Below, one piece after another: positions 23,554 through 32,225 of a DNA stretch of 46,509 bases. The stretch lies in contig PLZG01000022.1 of the NCBI GenBank assembly GCA_003152075.1, positions 30,300 through 76,808 on the forward strand, written 5' to 3'. A program made the position numbers and the translations under genes. Under the pieces are notes generated by a model, which worked only from the letters and a program-made list of their open reading frames with translations, had not been told where the DNA came from and searched no databases. The stretch is from a candidate division FCPU426 bacterium (GTDB lineage Bacteria > Oederibacteriota > Muellerivitia > Muellerivitales > Muellerivitaceae). Every line of letters starts with the position of its first letter. The first letter of the stretch is position 1.

Positions 23554-25164
23554 TCAAGAATTCAAAACTTTATTGTTTTTTTCAACGTGGGCGGCTTCCC
23601 GAATCTTATCTTCCATATCAACAAAGGTTTTCGGAGGGAAGCAAAAGAAAGGATATTCCCGAAAACCCAGCACATTCCTGGTTTCCTTCAACTTGCCGAT
23701 ATCCAGGAGGCCCTGTTCCAGGATTCGAATAGCCTCTGTATAACCCTCATAGAGGGCGAAGTTAAGTTCCTTTATTTTATAGGCCGCTTGGGTTTTCTGA
23801 TTTGGATCCTGTAACGCCCCAAGCCACTTCACTTTGGAATCAGCTAAATTCTTTAAAAAGGCGTTACTCAAGTACTCCTTGAATTTCGGTTGCATGAAAA
23901 GGGGCAGTTCCTTTTGCCAGGCTTCGGATTTCGTAAAAAGGTACTCGGGATTTTTGGCCAGGGCCCTTCCCCACCACTCGATTTTTTCCTCATGGGAAAG
24001 GATTTTTTCCATGGCCCGGCTTTCCTCCGGATCTACCAAGTAAGTGGCCGAAACGACCCCATAGGCTAAGGGGTTCATCTTGAACACCTTGGTAAACAAC
24101 AGGTCCCCCACTTCCTCATAAGTCGACCCGCCGACGCCATGGATGAAAAAATCACAAAGGTACATGCGGCAGAAAAGGGTTTGGGGAATGGCCTTGGGCC
24201 AGAGGGAAAGAGCCAAAGTACCTATCTCCCCGGTAAGCTCATCAAAATTCAAGCTAAAGGACTCGCCGCCCTTAGTTTTGATCATCATGTGCTTACCTTC
24301 TTTTTTAGCCATGAGGGAATGGCGCTGGTGATATTTGGTCGCCCCCCAGAAAGGTATCTCAAACCACCAATTTTCGAATTTGAGGTTCGGCATGGGGGTG
24401 AGGTCATGGGTAATCCCGTGTTTCTTTCGGTACTCATCCAGGGATTTGTTGTAGCTTTCCGTCATCTCGGGCAGGTTCGTAAGCCATTGGGCGACAAATT
24501 GGAGGAAGGGCTCGGAAGCCCAAAGCTTGCTCCCAATAAGAATGGTTCGGCTGGTGCCGCAAATTTCGTCCAACATCTTAATCGTGTGGATATGGACATC
24601 GTTCCAAGTGGGGGTTTTCCCAACACCCTTCATCACTTTTTCGCTGAAGTCACTCAGGAGGGGTTTGATCTTTTCAGGGCAATAGACCTGGCCGTCGGCG
24701 AATATTTTCTCAAGGGCCTTGGCCTCGGGCGCTGGCAGGAAGGCGTAAGGGGTCACCCTCTCCTGTTGTTTCATGTCCTTGGACGAATAAAATTCCAATA
24801 TCTTTTTCCGGGCCTTGCCGTTTTCCTCCACTTCCGGAAGGTAATGCAAAAATTCCGGAACCAGAGCTGTGTCGGTGATTTTATGGCAAGCCGTGCCCGA
24901 AATGGACTCAGCCAGGATACTGGCGGAGAGGCACTTGGCCCATACTCCAGGATGGAAAAAGATAGGTTGGTGGCCTGAGAGAACAAGGGGTTGTTCAGTG
25001 GGTAGTTTGAGGAACTCCCGGACCTTATGGGCGGTTTGGCCCCACAAAGTTTGTTTAACCAGCCTTTCCCGGTTGCGAAGGGCATCTTCCTTCCACTGGA
25101 CAAGGGGCGGTTCAAAGTAAAATTCACCGTGGTGCTTCGGTATTTTGTCCGTGATGTCAGCCAT
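23554..25164 (-). CDS. BshC-like conserved protein of unknown function
   Basis: A 536-residue protein I recognise only distantly. The segment VLSGHQPIFFHPGVWAKCLSASILAE (residues about 60-85) occupies the place of the GQQ-containing N-terminal motif of BshC, the putative cysteine-adding enzyme of bacillithiol synthesis, and a later FFIHGVGGSTYEEVGDLL (about 350-367) also resembles that family; total length is similar. It is clearly divergent, with GHQP instead of GQQ. No bshA or bshB homologue is adjacent, so bacillithiol synthesis should not be assumed. GAGGT six bases before the ATG supports the start. The C-terminal third is helical (KIKELNFALYEGYTEAIRIL), as in the coiled coil of BshC. 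Confidence 0.6.
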   Translation of the reverse strand: MADITDKIPKHHGEFYFEPPLVQWKEDALRNRERLVKQTLWGQTAHKVREFLKLPTEQPLVLSGHQPIFFHPGVWAKCLSASILAESISGTACHKITDTALVPEFLHYLPEVEENGKARKKILEFYSSKDMKQQERVTPYAFLPAPEAKALEKIFADGQVYCPEKIKPLLSDFSEKVMKGVGKTPTWNDVHIHTIKMLDEICGTSRTILIGSKLWASEPFLQFVAQWLTNLPEMTESYNKSLDEYRKKHGITHDLTPMPNLKFENWWFEIPFWGATKYHQRHSLMAKKEGKHMMIKTKGGESFSLNFDELTGEIGTLALSLWPKAIPQTLFCRMYLCDFFIHGVGGSTYEEVGDLLFTKVFKMNPLAYGVVSATYLVDPEESRAMEKILSHEEKIEWWGRALAKNPEYLFTKSEAWQKELPLFMQPKFKEYLSNAFLKNLADSKVKWLGALQDPNQKTQAAYKIKELNFALYEGYTEAIRILEQGLLDIGKLKETRNVLGFREYPFFCFPPKTFVDMEDKIREAAHVEKNNKVLNS

Positions 25165-25182
25165 GAACCAAACCTCGAAATT

Positions 25183-25284
25183 CAGGTGTCAGGTTTCAGC
25201 CAAAAAAACCGACATTAACTCTTTAACAAAAGAAATGGCGGTTGGTTTCATTATAAGCCGAGAACTGATGTCTGATAGCTGCTT
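25183..25284. repeat. Degenerate CAG/CTG inverted repeat between GT2 and BshC-like genes
   Basis: CAGGTGTCAGGTTTCAGCC (25185-25203) on the left and ACTGATGTCTGATAGCTGC (25264-25282) on the right are imperfect inverted arms. The right arm ends at the stop codon of the GT2 gene. Same class as 11140-11205. Confidence 0.5.
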
Positions 25285-26004
25285 TTATGCGGGCGAAAAC
25301 GAGGAAGAAAGGCCAAGAATTTTAGATTCCCTTTCAATGACCCCCAAATAGTGATTTAAACGTTCATCCCTGTCCGCGAATTGGTTGTTGAAATTCCGGC
25401 TGTAATCCTTGTAGATCAAAGGAACGGCGATTTCGGTGATTTTCAGCCCGGCTTTGGCCGCCTGAAGCCAGAACTGAATAGGAAACCCATAATTGGTCTC
25501 GGTGAGATTTAGTTTTCTTAAGGCCTCGACCTGATAGCCCTTAAACCCGCAAAAGCTGTCGGTCAAGTTATATCCCGTCAGCAAGCGAAGCTTTTCCGTG
25601 ATGACGCGGTTAACTTCCAACCGGTCTTGGGGGGGATGGTCGGTGGCCAAAAGCGGGTTCAGGTACCGGCTCCCGGAAACGATATCAAATTTGTCCAAAT
25701 GCTCCAAAAAGCAGGGGACGAATCCGGGCTCATGCTGTTCGTCCGCGTCCATGGTGACGCAAAAACGATAGTTGTTGGCCTTAACGAACTCGAATCCATC
25801 CATCAGGGATTTTCCATAACCCTCGTTTTGGGGATGGCGAATAATCGCCTTGACGGAAAGCCGCTCGAGAATGGAGGGAGTAGCGTCATCCGAACCATCG
25901 TCCACAATGACCACATCAGCGTTTTTATACTCGGAAAGCCGGGAAAGGATTTTTTCCAACGTGGGAGCTTCGTTATAAACGGGAACAATGATGGCGAAAC
26001 GCAT
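25285..26004 (-). CDS. GT2 glycosyltransferase (dolichyl-phosphate-mannose-synthase-like)
   Basis: A 239-residue GT-A enzyme: AIIVPVYNEAPTLEKIL at the N-terminus, nucleotide-binding VIVDDGSDDAT, NEGYGKSLMDGF, the metal-binding DADEQHEP, then DSFCGFKGYQ. This subgroup transfers a sugar from a nucleotide sugar to a polyprenyl phosphate or other acceptor. Lacking membrane helices, it works at the cytoplasmic face. GGGAG six bases upstream supports the ATG. It sits between a TPR protein and the BshC-like gene, each flanked by inverted repeats, so co-transcription is uncertain. Confidence 0.88.
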   Translation of the reverse strand: MRFAIIVPVYNEAPTLEKILSRLSEYKNADVVIVDDGSDDATPSILERLSVKAIIRHPQNEGYGKSLMDGFEFVKANNYRFCVTMDADEQHEPGFVPCFLEHLDKFDIVSGSRYLNPLLATDHPPQDRLEVNRVITEKLRLLTGYNLTDSFCGFKGYQVEALRKLNLTETNYGFPIQFWLQAAKAGLKITEIAVPLIYKDYSRNFNNQFADRDERLNHYLGVIERESKILGLSSSFSPA

Positions 26005-26027
26005 TTAAGGCTCCCAAAAAAGTTATA

Positions 26028-26140
26028 AGTCGGCAGTCGACGGTTTGTAGCAAGGCTTTCCAAATCTAGTAAGGGCATCTCAAAAAATCAACAGGGGAAA
26101 ACCTGAGGTTAGTTATCGACCGTGGCCTGTTGACTGTCAG
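26028..26140. repeat. Degenerate inverted repeat between TPR and GT2 genes
   Basis: Left arm around GGCAGTCGACGG (26032-26043) and right arm around CGACCGTGGCC and TTGACTGTCAGC (26117-26140) are loosely inverted copies of the CAGTCGAC class. The centre (about 70 bp) shows no gene. Confidence 0.5.
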
Positions 26141-26143
26141 CTA

Positions 26144-27394
26144 TTAGTGAGGAATCGTACCCACATTGGGGTCAGTGGTGGGTTGGGCGACCTCAACCGG
26201 AACAATTTGGGTTGCCGGGGTCGGGGTGGGAAGTATTTGGGGCGGGGCCGGGGAGGCCGCGGAAGATTTATTTTTACCGCTCTTAGGAGAAAGAGCAACG
26301 GGAGTATCCTGCACCGGAGCCGCCGAGGTGTCCTGGCCTGGAATTTTCGGGATTGCTTGCGGGCCATTGGGGTTGCTGCTGGCCGCGGCCTCATTTTGGG
26401 CAAGCTTTTTTTCCATGGCCAGCTTCTCGGCTTCTTTCTTGGTCATCATCGGCTTGCGAATTTCAATAACGTGAGCTCTGGCTTCCTCGTCCTTGGGATA
26501 GACTTCCATGTATTTTTGCCAGTGATAGAGCGCCAAACCCATCTGGTCATCACGCTCATAGATCAAGGCGACTTCCTTATGAGCCTGGGTTTGCTCGTCA
26601 TCCGCATCCAAAATCATGAGGTATTCCCGCCTGGCATTGTCCCAGTCGCGGATATTTTTATAGTGCTCAGCCAGGCGATAATGAGCGGGGATGTTGTTTG
26701 AGTCCAGGTCCGCAGCGGCCCTATATTGCTCAACCGCCTTTTTCTCATCACCCTTATCCAGGTAAGTGTCTCCCAGTTTTGCCCGCGCCGTCGTGTCGAC
26801 CGGATTGGCCAGGATAGATTGGCGGTAATAGGCAAGGGCCTCGTCGGTTTTCGACATGGCCCTATAGGCATCTCCCAGCCTCTCGTACACCTCAGCGTTG
26901 TCTGGAAAAGCCCTCACCGCGAGTTTGAGCTCGGGAATAGCGTTGTTATATTGCTTCATCTCGAAGTAAGTCATGCCCAGGTTGTAGTGAGCCGAGCCGA
27001 AATTGGGATCCACCCTCAGGACCCTTTTCGCGTAAAGAATGGCCTGGGAGTAAATCTTCTTTTGGAGGTAAACATAGGACACGTTAGAAAGGGCCTGGGG
27101 ATATTTGGGAAGGATTTGGAGAGCCTTTTGAAATTGTTCCAGCGCCTCATCCAACATGTTCTTCTTCGCGTAAAGCATCCCTAGGTTGTTGTGGGCTTCG
27201 GCGTTGTAGGGATCCCTCTCGACGGCTTCCTGGAAATACTGGATGGCGGTTTCCTTGCGGCCTTCTTTGATGTAAACATTGCCTTTATCCAGGTAAAACT
27301 GCCCGTTCGGCTGATCCGCCCGAAGGCTCGCCGTTAGGAAGGAAAAAAGAACGGTGAATAGGTTTAGGGAAATAATTCTTGAAGAATGGGACAT
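26144..27394 (-). CDS. Exported TPR-repeat protein
   Basis: A 416-residue protein with a signal peptide (MSHSSRII... to about residue 27, cleaved near LRADQ). From about 30 to 310 it is a continuous array of tetratricopeptide repeats with canonical spacing (for example NAEAHNNLGMLYAKKNMLDEALEQFQKAL in part), a scaffold for protein binding. The last 110 residues are Lys-rich then Pro/Ala/Thr-rich and disordered. The ATG at 27394 is chosen because AGGAG lies six bases upstream; the frame is open eight codons more to a GTG. Possible roles include assembly of cell-envelope or polysaccharide machinery, which the context suggests but does not show. Confidence 0.85.
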   Translation of the reverse strand: MSHSSRIISLNLFTVLFSFLTASLRADQPNGQFYLDKGNVYIKEGRKETAIQYFQEAVERDPYNAEAHNNLGMLYAKKNMLDEALEQFQKALQILPKYPQALSNVSYVYLQKKIYSQAILYAKRVLRVDPNFGSAHYNLGMTYFEMKQYNNAIPELKLAVRAFPDNAEVYERLGDAYRAMSKTDEALAYYRQSILANPVDTTARAKLGDTYLDKGDEKKAVEQYRAAADLDSNNIPAHYRLAEHYKNIRDWDNARREYLMILDADDEQTQAHKEVALIYERDDQMGLALYHWQKYMEVYPKDEEARAHVIEIRKPMMTKKEAEKLAMEKKLAQNEAAASSNPNGPQAIPKIPGQDTSAAPVQDTPVALSPKSGKNKSSAASPAPPQILPTPTPATQIVPVEVAQPTTDPNVGTIPH

Positions 27395-27489
27395 CCCGGC
27401 TCCTTGAGGGCGGTTCACAGGCGGTCAAGACCCAACAGCCAAACGATTTTACGGGAGGGGGTAAGACCCGTCAACGGTCAAAAGCAGTC

Positions 27490-27631
27490 CACAGTTCACA
27501 GTCGACAGCTGACAGTCAGGCCAAAAAATACGGAAAAAGCTTTAAACACTTCGATAAACCAAAGGCAGTGTCGTCAACTTTGGCTTCACGAATTAAGCCG
27601 GACTGTCGACCGTCGACTGCCAACTGTTAAC
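27490..27631. repeat. Long inverted repeat of the CAGTCGAC class
   Basis: Left arm starting CACAGTTCACAGTCGACAGC (from 27494) and right arm around GGACTGTCGACCGTCGACTG (27600-27619) are inverted copies over about 32 nt with only a few mismatches. The right arm runs to the stop codon of the phosphomutase gene, so on the minus strand the structure follows it directly and may terminate or protect its transcript. With the 95 bp to its left this fills a 232-bp gap with no gene. Confidence 0.7.
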
Positions 27632-29021
27632 GGTCTTTAGCCAGCTGATTCTTGGCGGCATTTAAGAGAGCCTGAACTTCCTTGTGGGAAGGCGCTTCCG
27701 CGTAGAGCCTTAAGAGGGGTTCGGTTCCTGAAGCCCGGACCAAGAGCCAGCCCTTTTCCAATTTGAGTTTCACGCCGTCCATGGTGTTAATGCCGGTCAC
27801 CTGGTGCCCGGCCACGTGGGTAGGAGGGGATTTTTTCAACCGTCCTAAAATCCGCGCCTGGCGCTCAAAGGAAATGTTCTCCAGGTCGATTCGGCCGGAA
27901 TTAAAGGGACCAAATTCCTTTTGCAGGAAATCAATGGCTTGGCTTACGGATTTTTTCATCGTGACCAGAGCCTCCAAAAGAAGCAATCCGGACAAAAGCC
28001 CGTCTCGCTCCGCCAAGTGTCCCTTCACCGCGATTCCACCACTTTCTTCCAGGCCCAAGAGGATATCCTCCCTCAGCATGACCTCACCAATGTACTTGAA
28101 GCCTATGGGGGTTTCATAGACGGGTATCCTCCACCGTTTTGCCATACGCTCAATCATGAGGGTACCCGAAACCGTCTTAACGATCCCGCCTCTTAAACCC
28201 TTGTTGACCCAGAGGTGATACAAAAGGAAGGCGTGAAGTTTGTGAACATCGACGAAGTTCCCTTTCTCATCCATCATGCCGATGCGGTCCCCATCGCCAT
28301 CAGTGGCGAAACCCACGTCGGCTTTGGAAGCCTTGATGGCTTTGGAAAGGGGGCTCAGGTTCCCGCCTACGGGCTCCGGCTGGCGGCCCCCAAAAAACAC
28401 GTCTCTTTCACCGGCTACCGTTTGGGCCTTGGTGCGGCCTCCTGAGATGAGATGTTCAAAATGCCTTTCATCCACACCATGCATGGAATCCACGACTACT
28501 TTGAGTCCAGCCTTGCGGATAAAAGACAGGTTGACCTTTTTTTTCATGGTGTTCAGGTAAAAAGGAAGCCAATCGGTTTTTGGGAGCTTGGCCTTTTTGG
28601 CGGATTCAACGGGTTTGGAAGGAATAGCCTTCTCAACTTGCTGGGTGAATGAGGAGGGGGCGGAAACACCAGGGGGAAGCTTGATCTTGAAGCCGTTGTA
28701 GGCACCCGAATTATGGCTGGCGGTGATCATGACGCCCGCGTCGGCTTTCTTTTCCTTGATGGCTAGGGAAAGGGCCGGTGTGGGTAGCAAGCGGGAGGCC
28801 AGCGTAACCTGGTGTCCGAGTGAGGCCAACACCTCGGCTGCGGCCAAAGCGAACTTGTCGGAGAAAAAACGGGTGTCATATCCCACGAACACCCGGCTGG
28901 ATTTCTTCTTGCGGCGAAGAATCATTCCCAGGCCATAAGCGGCCCGGCGAACATTGGGAAAGGTGTAGGTCTCAGCGACCTTCGCCCGCCAGCCGTCTGT
29001 ACCAAACTTAATTACGTCCAT
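27627..29021 (-). CDS. Phosphoglucomutase/phosphomannomutase family enzyme
   Basis: Alpha-D-phosphohexomutase interconverting hexose 1- and 6-phosphates, feeding nucleotide-sugar synthesis. The 464 residues contain the four signature sites: catalytic phosphoserine in TASHN (Ser102), metal-binding DGDGDR (241-246), sugar-binding EESGG, and the C-terminal phosphate-binding RASGTEPLLRLYAEA. Whether glucose or mannose is preferred cannot be read; the linked nucleotidyltransferase of the GDP-mannose-pyrophosphorylase type favours mannose. The start FGTDGWRAKV a few residues in is typical, so the ATG at 29021 fits. Confidence 0.93.
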   Translation of the reverse strand: MDVIKFGTDGWRAKVAETYTFPNVRRAAYGLGMILRRKKKSSRVFVGYDTRFFSDKFALAAAEVLASLGHQVTLASRLLPTPALSLAIKEKKADAGVMITASHNSGAYNGFKIKLPPGVSAPSSFTQQVEKAIPSKPVESAKKAKLPKTDWLPFYLNTMKKKVNLSFIRKAGLKVVVDSMHGVDERHFEHLISGGRTKAQTVAGERDVFFGGRQPEPVGGNLSPLSKAIKASKADVGFATDGDGDRIGMMDEKGNFVDVHKLHAFLLYHLWVNKGLRGGIVKTVSGTLMIERMAKRWRIPVYETPIGFKYIGEVMLREDILLGLEESGGIAVKGHLAERDGLLSGLLLLEALVTMKKSVSQAIDFLQKEFGPFNSGRIDLENISFERQARILGRLKKSPPTHVAGHQVTGINTMDGVKLKLEKGWLLVRASGTEPLLRLYAEAPSHKEVQALLNAAKNQLAKDR

Positions 29022-29157
29022 GACTCGTCTTCTTTCCCAACAACCCGGAAGCAGAGTCCACGCCGCCAGGGGTTTGGAATTATGAATTTTTAATTCTTAA
29101 TTTTGAATGATTGAAATTTCCGCTTCCCGGAAATAACAAAAATTTAAATCTGCCTTT
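29022..29157. other. Non-coding gap with AT-rich AATTC repeat
   Basis: Contains an AT-rich stretch (29078-29107) made of AATTATGAATT and TTAATTCTTAATTTTGAAT units, the same type as at 19588-19606, and a short hairpin TTCC-GCTTCCC-GGAA (29117-29131). It follows the glycosidase stop on the minus strand and could end that transcript. Confidence 0.4.
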
Positions 29158-30789
29158 CTAGTAAAGGATAATTCCCGAAACCGACCTAGCCTGGATAGGC
29201 AACTGCAAGGGTTTGTCCGTCTTGAATGTTCCACGGTAAGGCTTAATGGGATCAATCGGGAAAGGCCCGCCGCCCCCTAAGGGGCCAACTGTTCCATTCC
29301 AAGAAACTTGTTTTTCATTCAGGCTTTTACCCGTCAAAACCCAACCCATAAGTTTGCCCTTGGGGGTAAAGCCAGCCAGGTCGAAAGTGACCGTTTGGTT
29401 CTTATCGTTCTCGTTTACGATGATCAAGCCAACCTCTCCGCCTGAAAAGCGGCTGGCGTAAACTTTGACCGCAAGATCAGAACTTTCAGCCGCAACCATC
29501 TTGTCCCCAAAGGCCCGGGAATAGAGGGCATAGGCGTAATAGGAAGGGCGGGGTGTCGCGTCAGGTGTGGAATTGTCCCCCGAAGCCAACATCGCCATGT
29601 CTCCGTGCAGCTTGGCGTCCAAGCCATTCTTCCAATCCCAATAATTGGAGGCCACATAACCGGCCTTAATATGCTCACCCAACACCTCGGCGGTAAAGAG
29701 ACCGTTCAAAAGTTGGATCTCAGGCTCCGGGGAAGCGTTGACCAAGTTGAACTCGGTCAAGGCCACGGGAATCCCCTTTTCCGCGGGGGCATATTTGTCG
29801 ACCATAACTCCGGCAGATTTGTAACCATCGGCGATCTTGTGCAGGTTTCCCAAGAAAGTTTCGTTGGTGGGATTCAAGTAGGTGTCGCCGTTGAATGGCC
29901 ACATGAAATATTGATGCAGGATCAAGTAGTCGGCCTTTCCCTTCAACTCAGGAAGCAAACCTCTCATCCACCAGAAAAAACCCGTCCATTCGCCACCGTC
30001 GTCCGTATCATGGCCAACCGCACCGATATAAATATCGGGATCGACTTTCTTCATGGCGTCAGCGATGATCCGAAGGTCTTTGCCGTAGACATCGCCCGTC
30101 AATTGGGCCTTGCCTGCCATCTTGTTTCCTTCTTCCCAGTTTCCATAAACCTCATTACCGATTTCCCAATAGCGGACCTTGAATTTCTTTTCGATATTGC
30201 AATATTTAACCCAACGGGCCGCCATATCCGCCGCGTACTTGACGTCCATATACCTTGCCGCACCGTAATTCACAGTAAAAATAGCCTCCGAATTTGTCTG
30301 ACGACAAAACTCGATGAAATCATCCGTCAAAACCATTCCAGACTTAGTCATTCGAGTCGCGTCACCCCCATCATGTTCCTTTGTATGGGTGCCATATTTA
30401 TCATCCCAATGATAGTTGTCGGAGGAACTTCCGCCGGGCCAGCGCCAGAACTTGATGCCAGACTGTTTGGCTTTTTCGATGCGGTCTGGATCCATGAACC
30501 AGTCCTTGCCACTCCACCAGGAGGCATTATTGCCGAACTGGTAAGGGGTAACATTGTGAAGAACTTTGGAAGCGTCAATCTTTAAGGTAACTTTGGAACC
30601 ATACTTGAATTTCCAGAGCTTGCCATCGGTTTGGAATTCCGGGGCCGCCTTAGTAAAGGTGGTCGGTTCCGCGTCATTGGTGGCGGGGTAAAGTTCGAAG
30701 GCCTTGGGCCGGGCCGCTTGGGGGCTGTCTGCCGCCTGGACGGAGGGGGTCAACAAGAGTAAACCGATTAAAAAAAGCAGAAACGGCAT
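29158..30789 (-). CDS. Secreted clan GH-A glycosidase (GH51/GH39-like)
   Basis: A 543-residue exported enzyme: signal peptide (about 1-19, ending VQAAD), then a TIM-barrel domain with FWRWPGGSSSDNYHW, the acid/base in EIGNEVYG (Glu213) and nucleophile in ALTEFN (Glu346), then a C-terminal beta-sandwich (about 430-543). The pattern recalls alpha-L-arabinofuranosidases (GH51) and related GH39/GH30 proteins; family cannot be fixed by eye. It could trim the polymer made by the neighbouring genes or degrade external polysaccharide. It follows the Rieske gene by 41 bp. Confidence 0.8.
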   Translation of the reverse strand: MPFLLFLIGLLLLTPSVQAADSPQAARPKAFELYPATNDAEPTTFTKAAPEFQTDGKLWKFKYGSKVTLKIDASKVLHNVTPYQFGNNASWWSGKDWFMDPDRIEKAKQSGIKFWRWPGGSSSDNYHWDDKYGTHTKEHDGGDATRMTKSGMVLTDDFIEFCRQTNSEAIFTVNYGAARYMDVKYAADMAARWVKYCNIEKKFKVRYWEIGNEVYGNWEEGNKMAGKAQLTGDVYGKDLRIIADAMKKVDPDIYIGAVGHDTDDGGEWTGFFWWMRGLLPELKGKADYLILHQYFMWPFNGDTYLNPTNETFLGNLHKIADGYKSAGVMVDKYAPAEKGIPVALTEFNLVNASPEPEIQLLNGLFTAEVLGEHIKAGYVASNYWDWKNGLDAKLHGDMAMLASGDNSTPDATPRPSYYAYALYSRAFGDKMVAAESSDLAVKVYASRFSGGEVGLIIVNENDKNQTVTFDLAGFTPKGKLMGWVLTGKSLNEKQVSWNGTVGPLGGGGPFPIDPIKPYRGTFKTDKPLQLPIQARSVSGIILY

Positions 30790-30830
30790 GGGATTCCTTT
30801 CAAATGAAGTGGCGAGATTCTACCATCCCA

Positions 30831-31145
30831 TCAATACAATTTCACCCAAACAACTCCAGCCTCGATGAGCGTTGGAAAGGTATTCAACTTCAAGTCCGGC
30901 TCGTTCAAACACTCGCCCGTTTTAATGTTGGATTTGTAGCCATGCGCCTTGCAAATGATCAGGTCGCCAGTACAGTTACGGGGGTCCAACCTGACTTCGG
31001 CGTGGGGGCAATAAACGCCCGTGGCGTAAACCTGTTCCCCCCTGCGGTGAAGCATGAGGGCCATATTCTCAACTTCGGTTTCGACGCTTTTGTTGTCCGG
31101 GATATCTTGAAGGAAAAGGGATTTTTTATACCCGAGAATATCCAA
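30831..31145 (-). CDS. Rieske-type [2Fe-2S] ferredoxin
   Basis: A 104-residue single-domain Rieske protein. Ligands are Cys46 and His48 (YCPHAEV) and Cys65 and His68 (CKAHGY). The Gly usual after the first His (CPHxG) is replaced (CPHAE). Such ferredoxins pass electrons to oxygenases or hydroxylases, but no oxygenase is nearby. The frame begins at a TTG at 31145 without a Shine-Dalgarno; it keeps the strand that precedes the cluster-binding fold, so I accept it with reserve. It lies 13 bp after the nucleotidyltransferase gene and 41 bp before the secreted glycosidase, so it is probably co-transcribed with sugar genes. Confidence 0.82.
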   Translation of the reverse strand: MDILGYKKSLFLQDIPDNKSVETEVENMALMLHRRGEQVYATGVYCPHAEVRLDPRNCTGDLIICKAHGYKSNIKTGECLNEPDLKLNTFPTLIEAGVVWVKLY

Positions 31146-31158
31146 GAGGAGGGGTCAG

Positions 31159-32199
31159 TTAAACACGGGCGTGGTCACCCAATACGCTTCCAGCGCCCAC
31201 GCGGGAATGGCTTGAAATCCGACAACCACGGCCCAGGATGACCTCGTCTAGGTTGACATGGTCTCCAACAAGCACGTCATCCCAAAGAACGCTTTTGGAA
31301 ACCATGCTTTTCTTGCCGACAACGCAGTTCTTGCCCAGCACAGCGTAAGGAAGAATACGGGCGTCATCATGTATGACACAACCATCCCCGATAATCACCG
31401 GGCCTTTCAACAAGACCCCTTTTCCAAGCTTTACATTCTTACCCATGAAAATTTTATTCTGTCGACGGTTCAATTTGGCGTAAACCGGGAAGGCCCCGTT
31501 CAACACGTCCCAATGACTAGTTAAGTATTTGCGGGGGGTGCCGATATCCTGCCAATAGCCTTCCCAAACGAACCCACCGAAGGGGTGGTTGTCCTTCAAG
31601 AGATGGGGGAAAAGGGCCCGTTCGGCTGAGTAATTCACGCCAGGAGGAATAAGGTCGAAGACTTCCGGTTCAAATACGTAAACACCAGCGTTGATGGTAT
31701 CAGCCACCACCTCTTCCGCCGCGGGCTTCTCGAGGAATTTCGTGATTCCTCCCTTAGGGTCCATTAATACCAAACCGTAAGCCGTTGGGTCCTCAACCCT
31801 GACTAAGCCAAGAGTGGCCCAGTGCTTCTTTTTCTTATGGAGGGCGATCATGGTGGAAAGCGGGATATCGGTCAAAATGTCCCCATTAAAAATGACAACC
31901 GGGGATCGCTTCACAAATTTTTCGGTATTTTTAATGGCTCCGGCGGTTCCCAAGGGATGATTCTCTAAGGCGTAATGGATCTTCACACCCAAATGGCTTC
32001 CGCTTCTAAATACTTTTTTGATATCCTGCGGCCGGTAACCGATGGAAAAGACGATTTCGCGGATGCCGACCTTCCGAAGGGCTTCCACTTGGTAGGTTAG
32101 GAAGGGAACGCCGCACAAAGGCACAATGTTTTTTGGAATGTGGTTGGTTAGGGGCCTCATGCGGGTTCCCTGACCGCCTACTAAGATGATGGCTTTCAT
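31159..32199 (-). CDS. Sugar-phosphate nucleotidyltransferase with left-handed beta-helix tail
   Basis: A 346-residue nucleotidyltransferase of the mannose-1-phosphate guanylyltransferase (GMPPB-like) type. The N-terminal Rossmann-like domain has ILVGGQGTRMRPLT (5-18), FNGDILTDI and FLEKP, with GYWQDIGTPRKYL. The C-terminal hexapeptide repeats (from about 250: IFMGKNVKLGKGVLLKGPVIIG and onward) form a left-handed beta-helix. It probably makes GDP-mannose or a related nucleotide sugar for the polymer; the specific nucleotide cannot be read off. AGAGGT four to five bases upstream supports the ATG. A large inverted repeat separates it from the epimerase gene. Confidence 0.88.
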   Translation of the reverse strand: MKAIILVGGQGTRMRPLTNHIPKNIVPLCGVPFLTYQVEALRKVGIREIVFSIGYRPQDIKKVFRSGSHLGVKIHYALENHPLGTAGAIKNTEKFVKRSPVVIFNGDILTDIPLSTMIALHKKKKHWATLGLVRVEDPTAYGLVLMDPKGGITKFLEKPAAEEVVADTINAGVYVFEPEVFDLIPPGVNYSAERALFPHLLKDNHPFGGFVWEGYWQDIGTPRKYLTSHWDVLNGAFPVYAKLNRRQNKIFMGKNVKLGKGVLLKGPVIIGDGCVIHDDARILPYAVLGKNCVVGKKSMVSKSVLWDDVLVGDHVNLDEVILGRGCRISSHSRVGAGSVLGDHARV

Positions 32200-32225
32200 T
32201 AAAACCTCTTAAAAATTTTAATCGC

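Noticed and set aside
24139-24978. 279-codon plus-strand reading frame opposite the BshC-like gene
   Set aside because: It lies wholly antisense to a protein with family-like motifs and shows no recognisable domain or ribosome site; codon pattern fits the minus-strand gene.
23554-26004. Bacillithiol synthesis operon (BshC-like protein plus glycosyltransferase)
   Set aside because: The glycosyltransferase is GT2, not the GT4 BshA type, and no BshB-like deacetylase is present.
29605-30585. 326-codon plus-strand reading frame opposite the secreted glycosidase
   Set aside because: Antisense to a gene with clear catalytic motifs and signal peptide; no domain in the shadow frame.
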